Positions 1-6,057 of a stretch of 7,394 nt of DNA are shown in pieces. Source of the stretch: Acetobacteraceae bacterium (lineage in GTDB: Bacteria > Pseudomonadota > Alphaproteobacteria > Acetobacterales > Acetobacteraceae). A model generated the notes under the pieces. The model was not told the DNA's origin. It saw only the letters and a program-made list of their open reading frames with translations, and did no database searches. The stretch lies in contig CANJSR010000244.1 in the NCBI GenBank assembly GCA_947476855.1, positions 1-7,394 on the forward strand, given 5' to 3'. Made by a program: the position numbers and the translations under genes. Numbering within the stretch: the first letter of the stretch is position 1; the number at the start of each line of letters is the position of its first letter.

Positions 1-845
1 ACCCGCAAGGCCGGGTTCATCGACAGGCGGGAGGCAAACAGCGCCCGCGTGTAGGGGTGCGCGGCGGCGCGGTAGATGCGGTCGACCGGGCCGAGTTCGA
101 CGACCTTGCCGAGATACATCACCAGCACGCGGTCGGAGACGTGATGCACCACGTTCAGGTCGTGCGAGATGAAGATGTAGGTCAGGTTCAACCGCTGCTT
201 CAGTTCGGCCAGCAGGTTCAGCACCTGCGCCTGCACGGACTTGTCGAGCGCGGAGACAGACTCATCGAGGATCAGCAGACGCGGGTTGAGCGCGATGCCG
301 CGGGCGACGTTCACGCGCTGGCGCTGCCCGCCCGACATCTCATGCGGGTAACGATCGGCGAACAGGGTGGGATCGAGGCCGACGAGGCGCAGGGACGACA
401 GCGCCTGCTCCCGCGCCTTCGCCGCCGGGATGCCATGGACGCGCAGGCCGAAGGAGATTTCCTCGGTCGCGGTGTGGCGGGGGTTGAGCGACGCGTAGCT
501 GTCCTGGAACACCATCTGCATGTTCCGGCGCAGTTCCCGCAGCGTGATCCCGCCATGCCCGATCGGATCGCCGTCGAGGACGACGCTGCCGGCGTCAGGC
601 TCGATCAGGCGCATCAGCAGGCGGGCGGTGGTGGACTTGCCGCAGCCTGACTCTCCGACGACGCCGAGGGTTTCGCCCTTCATGACGTCGAAGCTGACGC
701 CGTCGACGGCCTGGACATGGGCGTTGATGGTGCCGAGGGGTCCCCGCAGCGGGAAGTATTTGCGGAGGTCGCGCACCGAGAGGATGGGCTGGCGGGGGCC
801 GCCTCGGTCGCGCGGGTCCGTGTCGCTTGGGTGTGTGTCGGTCAT
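1..845 (-). CDS. DppF/OppF-type ABC transporter ATP-binding protein (partial, C-terminus beyond left edge)
   Basis: This is the ATPase subunit of a peptide/nickel/opine-type ABC importer; it sits on the cytoplasmic face and powers the two permeases encoded just upstream. Reading from 845, 281 codons are present without a stop. All nucleotide-binding motifs are visible: Walker A GESGCGKST (residues 64-72), Q-loop glutamine (114) in VFQDSYASLNPR, signature SGGQ (171-174), Walker B LLILDE with D194/E195, and switch histidine 228 in ISHDL. The YASLNP and VSALD blocks resemble DppF/OppF rather than DppD/OppD. HPYTRAL near residue 263 begins the oligopeptide-specific C-terminal extension, so about 40-60 residues are probably missing. 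After the catalytic glutamate it has Ser where E. coli DppF has Pro (DES versus DEP). The start ATG overlaps the permease stop by four bases (ATGA) and no strong Shine-Dalgarno is seen, which suggests translational coupling. Family assignment is firm; the substrate is unknown. Confidence 0.93.
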   Translation of the reverse strand, partial: MTDTHPSDTDPRDRGGPRQPILSVRDLRKYFPLRGPLGTINAHVQAVDGVSFDVMKGETLGVVGESGCGKSTTARLLMRLIEPDAGSVVLDGDPIGHGGITLRELRRNMQMVFQDSYASLNPRHTATEEISFGLRVHGIPAAKAREQALSSLRLVGLDPTLFADRYPHEMSGGQRQRVNVARGIALNPRLLILDESVSALDKSVQAQVLNLLAELKQRLNLTYIFISHDLNVVHHVSDRVLVMYLGKVVELGPVDRIYRAAAHPYTRALFASRLSMNPALR

Positions 846-1747
846 GCGCGGACATCCATGGCGGTGCGGAGACTGTCGCTGAGCAGGTTGAAGCTGACCG
901 AGGCCGCGAAGATCATCACGCCGGGCAGGACGGCGTTGATCGGCGCCACGTAGATCGCCTGGCGCAGCGTGTTCAGCATCAGGCCCCAATCGGCGATCGG
1001 CGGCGCGGCGCCCAGGCCCAGGAACGACAGGCCGGATGAGATGATGATCGCGATGCTTACCAGGCTCGACGCGTAGGTCATGATCGGGCCGGTGACGTTC
1101 GCCAGGACATGCTGGACGATGATCCGCGGGGCGGAGGCGCCGGTGGCGCGCGCGGCCTCCACGTAATCCTGGTTGCGGACCTGGGTCGTCACGGCCTCCG
1201 CCACGCGGGCGATCGGCGGGATGAAGACCAGGGTCAGGGAGATCAGGCTGTTGAACAGCCCCGCGCCCAGCACGCCGGCCATGGCGACGGCCAGCAGGAC
1301 GGAGGGAAAGGCGTAGAACACGTCGACCACGCGCATGATCGCCATGTTGACGTGGCGGCCGAAATACCCGGCCGTGACGCCCAGCGCGCCGCCGATCAGG
1401 GTGGCCAGGATGACCGGCGAAATGCCCATCGCCAGGGACACCCGTCCGCCATGCAGAAGTCGGGACAGCATGTCTCGGCCGAGTTCGTCGGTGCCCAGGA
1501 TGTATCCTGGGCTGAGCGGTGGCAGCAGGCGCCGCATCATGCTGGTCTTGTAGGGATCGGCGGGCGAGAGCCAGGGCGCGAAGATCGCCGACAGCGCGAT
1601 CAGGGCCAGCACGACCGTGCAGAACAGCGCGAGCTTGTCCCGCATGACGTGGCGGGCGACGCGTTGCCAGAAGCCTCCGGTCCGGCGGCGCTTCGGGGTC
1701 GCGCGCGGGGCCGCCGCGACCGGGCTGGTTTCTGCCGTGGCGCTCAT
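842..1747 (-). CDS. DppC-type ABC transporter permease
   Basis: A 301-residue inner-membrane permease of the DppC/OppC family, one half of the translocation channel. The N-terminus is cytoplasmic and basic (PKRRR near residue 20). Hydrophobic stretches lie at about 39-58, 105-127, 145-165, 166-184, 222-244 and 270-290, matching the usual six helices. Family landmarks are LGTDELGRDMLSRLL (84-98), the EAA loop starting DYVEAARATGAS (194-205) that docks the ATPase, and GLSFLGLGAAPPIADWG (239-255). The length is normal for the family. Its start overlaps the DppB stop by four bases (ATGA), with AAGGG about ten bases upstream as a possible ribosome site. Its own stop overlaps the ATPase start in the same way. 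It should pair with the DppB-type permease; the transported solute cannot be told from sequence. Confidence 0.95.
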   Translation of the reverse strand: MSATAETSPVAAAPRATPKRRRTGGFWQRVARHVMRDKLALFCTVVLALIALSAIFAPWLSPADPYKTSMMRRLLPPLSPGYILGTDELGRDMLSRLLHGGRVSLAMGISPVILATLIGGALGVTAGYFGRHVNMAIMRVVDVFYAFPSVLLAVAMAGVLGAGLFNSLISLTLVFIPPIARVAEAVTTQVRNQDYVEAARATGASAPRIIVQHVLANVTGPIMTYASSLVSIAIIISSGLSFLGLGAAPPIADWGLMLNTLRQAIYVAPINAVLPGVMIFAASVSFNLLSDSLRTAMDVRA

Positions 1748-2697
1748 GTCCGGCGCACCCTTGGATCGATGGCGGTTTGCAGGATGTCGACCGCCAGATT
1801 GGTCAATACGAAGAACGTGGCCAGGACGATGACCGTGCCTTGCAGCAAGGGCAGGTCACGGGTGGCGATCGCGGCGTTCAGCAGGAAGCCAGTGCCGGGC
1901 CAGGCGAAGACCGTCTCCACCAGGATCGAGCCACCCAGAAGCTGGGCGAACTGCAGGCCCATGATGGCGAGGATCGGCGGGGCGGCGTTCTTGATGATGT
2001 GCAGGAAGATGCGCGGGCGACGCAGGCCCTTGCCCTTCAGGGTCTGGACGAATTCCTGCCGGCGGACCTCGGCCACCATCGCGCGGACGGAGCGTGCCAG
2101 GACGCCGGTCGGGATCATCGCCAGGGTCAGAGCGGGCAGGACGAGGTGAGTTAAGTCCTTCCAGCCGAAGTCCCAGAAATGGGTGCCGGCGGGCCCCATA
2201 CCCGTGGCGGGCAGGGCCTGGAACTGCACCGCGAAGATCACCACCAGGACCATGCCGAGCCAGTAGTGGGGTACGGAGATTCCGACGACGGCGAAGGCGG
2301 TGATGGAGCGGTCGGTGACGCGCCGGTCGGAGAACCCGGCGAGCAGGCCCAGCGTAATGCCGAGGGCGAAGCTGATGGTGATCGCGGTGATCGCCAGCAG
2401 CGCCGTCTTACCGACCGCCGGCAGGACTTCGCTGACGACGGGTCGGCGGGTCATGATGGACGTGCCGAAGTCGCCTCCGGCCACGTGCATCAGCCATTTC
2501 AGGTATTGGATCGGGAGGGGCTTATCGAGGCCATAGGCGGCCTTGATTTCCTCCATCAGTTCGGTGGACGCGTTTTCCGGCAGGACCGCGCTGATCGGAT
2601 CGCCTGGAGCCAGGTGAATGAAGGAGAAGCAGACGATCGTGACGCCGATGATGATCGGCACGGTGTAGAGCAGACGACGCAGTATATATAGATGCAT
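1744..2697 (-). CDS. DppB-type ABC transporter permease
   Basis: A 317-residue inner-membrane permease of the DppB/OppB family that pairs with the DppC-type protein. It begins MHLYILRRLLYTVP and a first membrane helix (about 10-28), followed by the family motif HLAPGDPI. The periplasmic segment carries YGLDKPLPIQYLKWL and GDFGTSI. Later landmarks are LPALTLAMIPTG, the EAA-type loop EFVQTLKGKGL before a conserved NA..P, GGSILVETVFAWPGTG, and a C-terminal DPR. Length and order are typical. The start is supported by GGTGGA (2703-2708) five bases upstream. It lies 24 bases after the amidase 2 stop, so it belongs to the same operon, and its stop overlaps the dppC-type start (ATGA). The family is confident. 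Peptide, nickel and opine systems are not distinguishable here. Confidence 0.95.
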   Translation of the reverse strand: MHLYILRRLLYTVPIIIGVTIVCFSFIHLAPGDPISAVLPENASTELMEEIKAAYGLDKPLPIQYLKWLMHVAGGDFGTSIMTRRPVVSEVLPAVGKTALLAITAITISFALGITLGLLAGFSDRRVTDRSITAFAVVGISVPHYWLGMVLVVIFAVQFQALPATGMGPAGTHFWDFGWKDLTHLVLPALTLAMIPTGVLARSVRAMVAEVRRQEFVQTLKGKGLRRPRIFLHIIKNAAPPILAIMGLQFAQLLGGSILVETVFAWPGTGFLLNAAIATRDLPLLQGTVIVLATFFVLTNLAVDILQTAIDPRVRRT

Positions 2698-2721
2698 GTC
2701 AATCCACCGAAACGGACGGGA

Positions 2722-4128
2722 TCAGACGGTTTCCTTCGCAACCAGAACCGGGCGTTGATCGCGCCAGGGCGTTGCCTTTTCGTAGGCGTCTCCGGCGCGC
2801 AGCACCGTTGGCTCGTCGAACAGCTTGCCGACGATCTGCAATGAGAAGGGCATGCCGTTTTCCGCGAAGCCGCTGCATACCGACAGCGCCGGATTGCCGC
2901 CGGTGTTGAACGGCGTGGTGAAGGACGAACGGGTGAACAGGCTGGCGGGCGGGATCGGCTCCAGCTTTCCGGCCGGTTCGTTGGTCGGCAGCATCAGCAC
3001 GTCGATCGTTGCCATGACGGCCTGCATGGCGCGGGCGAGGTCGGTCCTCATGCGCATGGCGAGGATGTATTCCTCGGCCCGCACCAGGCCGCCGGCGATG
3101 ATGCGGTAGCGCAGGCTGTCGCCGAACAGTTCCGGGCGGGTGCGGAGGTCGGCGGCGTGGATGGTGAAAAGTTCCGCGACGGCGATGGTCTTCTTGCAGT
3201 CGTCGAACTGCTTCAGCGGCGGCAGGGTGACCGGGCGGATGGTGGCGCCGAGGCCTCGGAACACATCCAGCGCGGCTTCAAACGCGGCCTTGGTGGCGGG
3301 CGTGGGCGGGTTGTCGGTTTCCAGCCAGTTCACCGGCACGCCGATCACCATGCCCTTGACGTCACCGGTCAGCGCCGCGGTGTAGTCGGGGATGGGGACA
3401 TTGGCGCAGCCAGGGTCTTCCGGGTCATAACCGGCGATGATCTGCATCAGGATCGCCACGTCCTCGGTCGTCCAGGCGAGCGGGCCGGCGTGATCGTGGC
3501 TGAAGCAGTTGGGGATGACGCCGCGCCGGCTGACCAGGCCATAGGTCGGCTTCAGGCCGGCGATGCCACATGCCGCGGCGGGGCTGCGGATGGAGCCTCC
3601 GGTATCCGTTCCCAACGTTGCGGGCGCGAAGCCGGCGGCTACGGCGGCACCAGAACCGGACGATGATCCGGCGGGAGAGTAGTCCCGGTTCCACGGATTG
3701 CGCGCCGGCGGGAACAGCACGTCCCAGGACGGGCCGCCATGCGCGAACTCCCACGTCGCGTTCTTGCCCAGCAGCACGCCGCCGGCCGCGACCAGCTTTT
3801 CCGTGCAGTAGGAATCACGGGTGGGCACGTTGTCGGCGAGCGTCTTGGACATGCCAGTCGTGAGAATGCCTGCCGTGTCGTAGATGTCCTTCAGGCAGTA
3901 CGGGATGCCGTGCATCGGACCGATCGGGCCATCCTTCATGATGGCGGCCTCGGCGGTCTTGGCCTCGGCCCGGGCGCGTTCGGCGGTCAGGGTGACGAAG
4001 CTGTCCAGCAGGTGGTCCAGTGCCTCGATCCGTTGCAGGTAGGCTTCGGTGAGTTCAACCGGAGACAGTTTCTTCGCCGCGATCAGCTTGGATGCTTCCG
4101 CGATCGTCAGGAATTCCAGCGCCGCCAT
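2722..4128 (-). CDS. Amidase-signature family hydrolase (amidase 2)
   Basis: A 468-residue cytoplasmic amidase of the amidase-signature (GatA/AtzE/FAAH-like) family, which hydrolyses C-N amide bonds. The Ser-cisSer-Lys triad is complete: Lys80 in GIPYCLKD, Ser155 in AGSSSGSG and nucleophile Ser179 in GTDTGGSIRSPA. The 24-residue spacing between the two serines is as in FAAH and peptide amidase. GLKPTYGLVSRRGV follows as expected, and no signal peptide is seen. It is a close paralogue of amidase 1, with shared blocks such as ELFTIHA.DLRTRPE.FG and an almost identical nucleophile region. The start at 4128 has GGGGGA (4136-4141) seven bases upstream and lies 3 bases after the small-subunit stop. 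Co-transcription with an importer suggests it acts on the imported solute or a product of amidase 1. It is unlikely to be the tRNA amidotransferase GatA because no GatB is present. The substrate is unknown. Confidence 0.93.
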   Translation of the reverse strand: MAALEFLTIAEASKLIAAKKLSPVELTEAYLQRIEALDHLLDSFVTLTAERARAEAKTAEAAIMKDGPIGPMHGIPYCLKDIYDTAGILTTGMSKTLADNVPTRDSYCTEKLVAAGGVLLGKNATWEFAHGGPSWDVLFPPARNPWNRDYSPAGSSSGSGAAVAAGFAPATLGTDTGGSIRSPAAACGIAGLKPTYGLVSRRGVIPNCFSHDHAGPLAWTTEDVAILMQIIAGYDPEDPGCANVPIPDYTAALTGDVKGMVIGVPVNWLETDNPPTPATKAAFEAALDVFRGLGATIRPVTLPPLKQFDDCKKTIAVAELFTIHAADLRTRPELFGDSLRYRIIAGGLVRAEEYILAMRMRTDLARAMQAVMATIDVLMLPTNEPAGKLEPIPPASLFTRSSFTTPFNTGGNPALSVCSGFAENGMPFSLQIVGKLFDEPTVLRAGDAYEKATPWRDQRPVLVAKETV

Positions 4129-4131
4129 GGT

Positions 4132-4335
4132 CTATTCCCCCGCCGGCAGGAATTTCGTGGGCACGAAGACATGCGCCGGTTCATCCCCGCGCGGGCGGCC
4201 GGTGGGGATGCGATCGATCATCTGGCGGACATTGCCGTAGGCCTCGGTCAGTTCCTTGAGGTAGGCGGGTGGCAGGTCCAGCCCGGCCTGGCGGGCGAGC
4301 AAAGCGATCTCTTCCGGTGTGGGGGAGGCGGTCAT
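4132..4335 (-). CDS. AtzG/GatC-like small amidase subunit (DUF4089-type)
   Basis: A 67-residue soluble protein encoded between the two amidases. The first 40 or so residues look helical (TPEEIALLARQAGLDLPPAY then ELTEAYGNVRQMIDRIP), followed by an extended tail with EPAHVFVPTKF. This helix-plus-tail plan and the length match AtzG, the GatC-like partner of 1-carboxybiuret hydrolase AtzE, and related DUF4089 proteins found beside AtzE-type amidases. In those systems the small subunit wraps the amidase and is needed for a stable active enzyme; here that role is inferred. The start at 4335 is chosen because its ATG overlaps the amidase 1 stop (ATGA) and GGAG (4343-4346) lies seven bases upstream; the reading frame extends further upstream but without such support. 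It could serve either amidase or both. Similarity was judged by eye from architecture and tail motif, so the family call is moderately sure. Confidence 0.8.
   Translation of the reverse strand: MTASPTPEEIALLARQAGLDLPPAYLKELTEAYGNVRQMIDRIPTGRPRGDEPAHVFVPTKFLPAGE
4136..4141 (-). promoter_or_regulatory. Shine-Dalgarno of amidase 2
   Basis: GGGGGA on the minus strand, seven bases before the ATG at 4128. It partly overlaps the last codons of the small-subunit gene, consistent with coupled translation. Confidence 0.6.
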
Positions 4336-5753
4336 GCGGAGACTCCGGCGTGAAGGACGGGGGATTTCGTGTGCCATTCGGTCGCCTGTTCGTAGGCGTG
4401 GCCGATTCGCAGGACGGTGGCCTCGGCCAGCGGCGGGCCGGCGACCTGCATGGCCAGCGGCAGGCCATGCGCGCCGAAGCCGATCGGGACCGAGAGAGAG
4501 GGCACTCCGGCGACCGAGAAGGGCATCGTCACGTTGCGGCCGCGGCGAAAGAAGTCCGAGGCCGCGGGATCGGCCGGATCGGCGGCGTTCAGCCAGCCGG
4601 CGGTCACCAGGGCATCGAACTTGCTGAACTGGGCGATCAGGCCGCGGGCGAGTTCGGCCCGCCAGCGCTGGGCGTTGAGATAGTCCTCGGCGCGGATGAA
4701 GGCACCGCCGATGACGCGCTGGCGCAATTTGGCGCCGAACATCTCCGGCCGCGTGCGCAGGTCGGGGGCGTGGATGGTGAAGAGCTCGCTCATGGAAATC
4801 AGTGTCTTGGCATCGGCGTAGTGACCGATGTCGGGCAGGACGACTTCCTCAACGATGGCGCCGAGGCCGGCCAGCAGGGCCGCGGCGCGATCGACGGCCT
4901 CGGTCACCTCGGCGGTGGCTTCACCGGCGTACCAGTTGCGGATCAGGCCGATGCGGGTGCCCTTGATGTCGCCGGTCAGGGCGGCGACGTAATCCGGGAC
5001 AGGTGCTTCGAGGCTGCCCGGGTCCAGCGGATCGTGGCCGGCGATGGCGCCCAGCATGATCGCGCAGTCACGGACGGTGCGGGTCATCGGGCCGCAATGG
5101 TCGATGGAGAAGGTGTTGGGCTGCACGCCCCGCCGGCTGATCCGGCCATAGGTGGGCTTCAGACCGACGATGCCACAGCAGGCGGCGGGCCAGCGGACCG
5201 AGCCTCCGGTGTCGGTCCCGATCGCGGCCGGCACGAACCCGGCGGACACGGCAGCGCCCGATCCCGAGGACGACCCGCCTGGCAGGAAGTCGGTGTTCCA
5301 GGGGTTCAACGGCGGCGGCCAGGGCAAATCCCAGGAGGGGCCGCCGAGGGCGAATTCGAAGGTGCCGAGCTTGCCTAGGAGGATGCCGCCGGCCGTTTCA
5401 AGCAAGGCGGTGACGTGGGCGTCCGCTGTGGCCGGAGTTTCGGGCATCAAGCGGGAATGGGCGGTGGTCGGCACGCCTTCGGCGTCGACGATGTCCTTCA
5501 GGGCATAGGGAATGCCGTGGAAGGGACCGCGATCCTGGCCGGCCTTCAGTTCGGGCTCGGCCTTGCGCGCGGCGGCCAAGGCGCGGTCGGCCGTGACGGT
5601 GATGAAGCTGTGCAGCGTGTTGTCGTAGCGCGCGATGCGATCGAGGCAGGCCTGGGTCAGTGTGACCGGAGAGAGTGTCCCAGCGCGGAAGGCGGCGCCG
5701 ATGTCCGCGATGGTCATGGCAGTGGGTTGGTCTGGCTGGCTTGAAAGGTCCAT
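4332..5753 (-). CDS. Amidase-signature family hydrolase (amidase 1)
   Basis: A 473-residue cytoplasmic amidase-signature hydrolase and the first gene of the leftward operon. The catalytic triad is intact: Lys86 in GIPYALKD, Ser161 in GGSSSGSG and nucleophile Ser185 in GTDTGGSVRWPA, followed by GLKPTYGRISRRGV. The start at 5753 is preferred because AGGGG (5761-5765) lies seven bases upstream. A 30-residue upstream extension in the same frame (to 5843) is rich in Arg/Trp/Pro, resembles no family N-terminus and lacks a ribosome site. An internal ATG at 5717 also lacks one. The real amidase homology begins at about TIADIGAAFRAGTLSPV. The C-terminus is coupled to the small subunit by a 4-base overlap. 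It resembles AtzE-type enzymes in having a GatC-like partner next door. The substrate is not readable; a small amide or ureido compound delivered by the linked transporter is an inference. Confidence 0.93.
   Translation of the reverse strand: MDLSSQPDQPTAMTIADIGAAFRAGTLSPVTLTQACLDRIARYDNTLHSFITVTADRALAAARKAEPELKAGQDRGPFHGIPYALKDIVDAEGVPTTAHSRLMPETPATADAHVTALLETAGGILLGKLGTFEFALGGPSWDLPWPPPLNPWNTDFLPGGSSSGSGAAVSAGFVPAAIGTDTGGSVRWPAACCGIVGLKPTYGRISRRGVQPNTFSIDHCGPMTRTVRDCAIMLGAIAGHDPLDPGSLEAPVPDYVAALTGDIKGTRIGLIRNWYAGEATAEVTEAVDRAAALLAGLGAIVEEVVLPDIGHYADAKTLISMSELFTIHAPDLRTRPEMFGAKLRQRVIGGAFIRAEDYLNAQRWRAELARGLIAQFSKFDALVTAGWLNAADPADPAASDFFRRGRNVTMPFSVAGVPSLSVPIGFGAHGLPLAMQVAGPPLAEATVLRIGHAYEQATEWHTKSPVLHAGVSA
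4343..4346 (-). promoter_or_regulatory. Shine-Dalgarno of the small subunit
   Basis: GGAG on the minus strand, seven bases before the ATG at 4335, inside the last codons of amidase 1. It lies in a perfect 5-base palindrome (4337-4347, CGGAG/CTCCG around one base) that is too tight to form a hairpin. It decides the start of the 67-residue protein. Confidence 0.55.
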
Positions 5754-5760
5754 CGTGGTG

Positions 5761-5765
5761 CCCCT
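5761..5765 (-). promoter_or_regulatory. Shine-Dalgarno of amidase 1
   Basis: AGGGG on the minus strand, seven bases before the ATG at 5753. It supports this start over the ATGs at 5843 and 5717. A GCCGG/CCGGC inverted repeat (arms 5766-5770 and 5781-5785) lies just upstream in the leader and could in principle influence access to the ribosome site, but the evidence for that is weak. Confidence 0.6.
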
Positions 5766-5887
5766 GCCGGTGCGACGGGACCGGCTCTGCCAAAGGACTA
5801 AGCAAGGCGGATGCCAGAAGGCAGGTTGTGAATCGCGGCGCATCCCAGTGCACGAATGTCAGGCTTAATATGGCTGATTAGTGGACG

Positions 5888-5903
5888 ATCATAAATTCAT
5901 GAT
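5888..5903. repeat. Inverted repeat ATCAT-N6-ATGAT, possible operator
   Basis: Perfect 5-base arms around AAATTC in the AT-rich part of the divergent region. CTTAAT (5864-5869) and ATTAAG (5902-5907) form a wider, looser dyad overlapping it. Position and symmetry fit an operator for a dimeric regulator. The family of regulator is unknown, and chance in AT-rich DNA is a real alternative. Confidence 0.35.
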
Positions 5904-5908
5904 TAAGG

Positions 5909-5914
5909 TATAAT
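5909..5914 (+). promoter_or_regulatory. Candidate -10 element of the binding-protein gene
   Basis: An exact TATAAT hexamer reads rightward about 145 bases before the binding-protein start. No good TTGACA-like -35 sits 16-18 bases upstream, so the promoter assignment is weak; an activator-dependent promoter would be one explanation. TATGAT at 5972-5977 is a poorer alternative, also without a -35. Confidence 0.2.
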
Positions 5915-5931
5915 CGGTAAAATGGGCAACA

Positions 5932-5990
5932 TGATCAATTTCGTCCTCATAAAGACCATTGTTTGTGCATATATGATCGGCGCGTGATCA
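5932..5990. repeat. Repeated TGATC(A) elements
   Basis: TGATCA occurs at 5932-5937, TGATC at 5974-5978 and TGATCA at 5985-5990. The last two start 11 bases apart, about one helical turn, and the first starts 42 bases before the second, about four turns. Same-face spacing would suit a cooperative DNA-binding protein. The motif is short and partly palindromic, so chance cannot be excluded. Confidence 0.3.
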
Positions 5991-6043
5991 CCTGCCAAAC
6001 AGATCAATGCCCAAAATCATGGCATACGAGTTGCAGGTGCCAC

Positions 6044-6049
6044 GGGGAG
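6044..6049 (+). promoter_or_regulatory. Shine-Dalgarno of the substrate-binding protein
   Basis: GGGGAG lies eight bases before the ATG at 6058. It favours that start over the in-frame ATGs at 6007 and 6019, which lack a ribosome site, and over 6073, which has only a weak AAGG close by. Confidence 0.6.
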
Positions 6050-6057
6050 CACTTCCC

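Larger units (their letters stand above)
5754..6057. promoter_or_regulatory. Divergent intergenic control region
   Basis: About 300 bases separate the divergent starts of amidase 1 and the binding protein. No convincing gene lies here. The left 100 bases are GC-rich leader with a TGCC-N4-GGCA dyad (5812-5823). The middle is strikingly AT-rich: by hand count 64 of 100 bases at 5881-5980 are A or T, against clearly GC-rich flanks. It holds a dyad (5888-5903) and several TGATC elements, listed separately. This is where promoters for both units and the site for any shared regulator are expected. No regulator gene is in the window. Confidence 0.75.

Noticed and set aside
57..650. 197-codon plus-strand open frame opposite the ATPase
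   Set aside because: The minus strand here carries Walker A, signature, Walker B and H-loop motifs in order; this frame is their complement.
1109..2149. 346-codon plus-strand open frame across both permeases
   Set aside because: It runs across two coupled permease genes in antisense, is Arg/Gly/Asp-rich, and shows no recognisable motif or ribosome site.
2698..2721. Terminator between amidase 2 and the dppB-type gene
   Set aside because: The 24-base gap has no stem-loop followed by a T-run and carries the next ribosome site, so read-through is expected.
4269..5378. 369-codon plus-strand open frame opposite amidase 1
   Set aside because: Shadow of a gene with an intact catalytic triad on the other strand; the composition is Gly/Ala/Arg/Asp/Gln-rich and shows no domain.
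2722..5753. Possible GatCAB tRNA amidotransferase genes
   Set aside because: A GatA-like enzyme and GatC-like protein are present, but there is no GatB, the amidase is duplicated, and the partners are transporter genes.
5754..5843. 30-residue N-terminal extension of amidase 1
   Set aside because: No ribosome site, atypical Trp/Arg/Pro-rich composition and no family similarity; the ATG at 5753 has AGGGG at good spacing.
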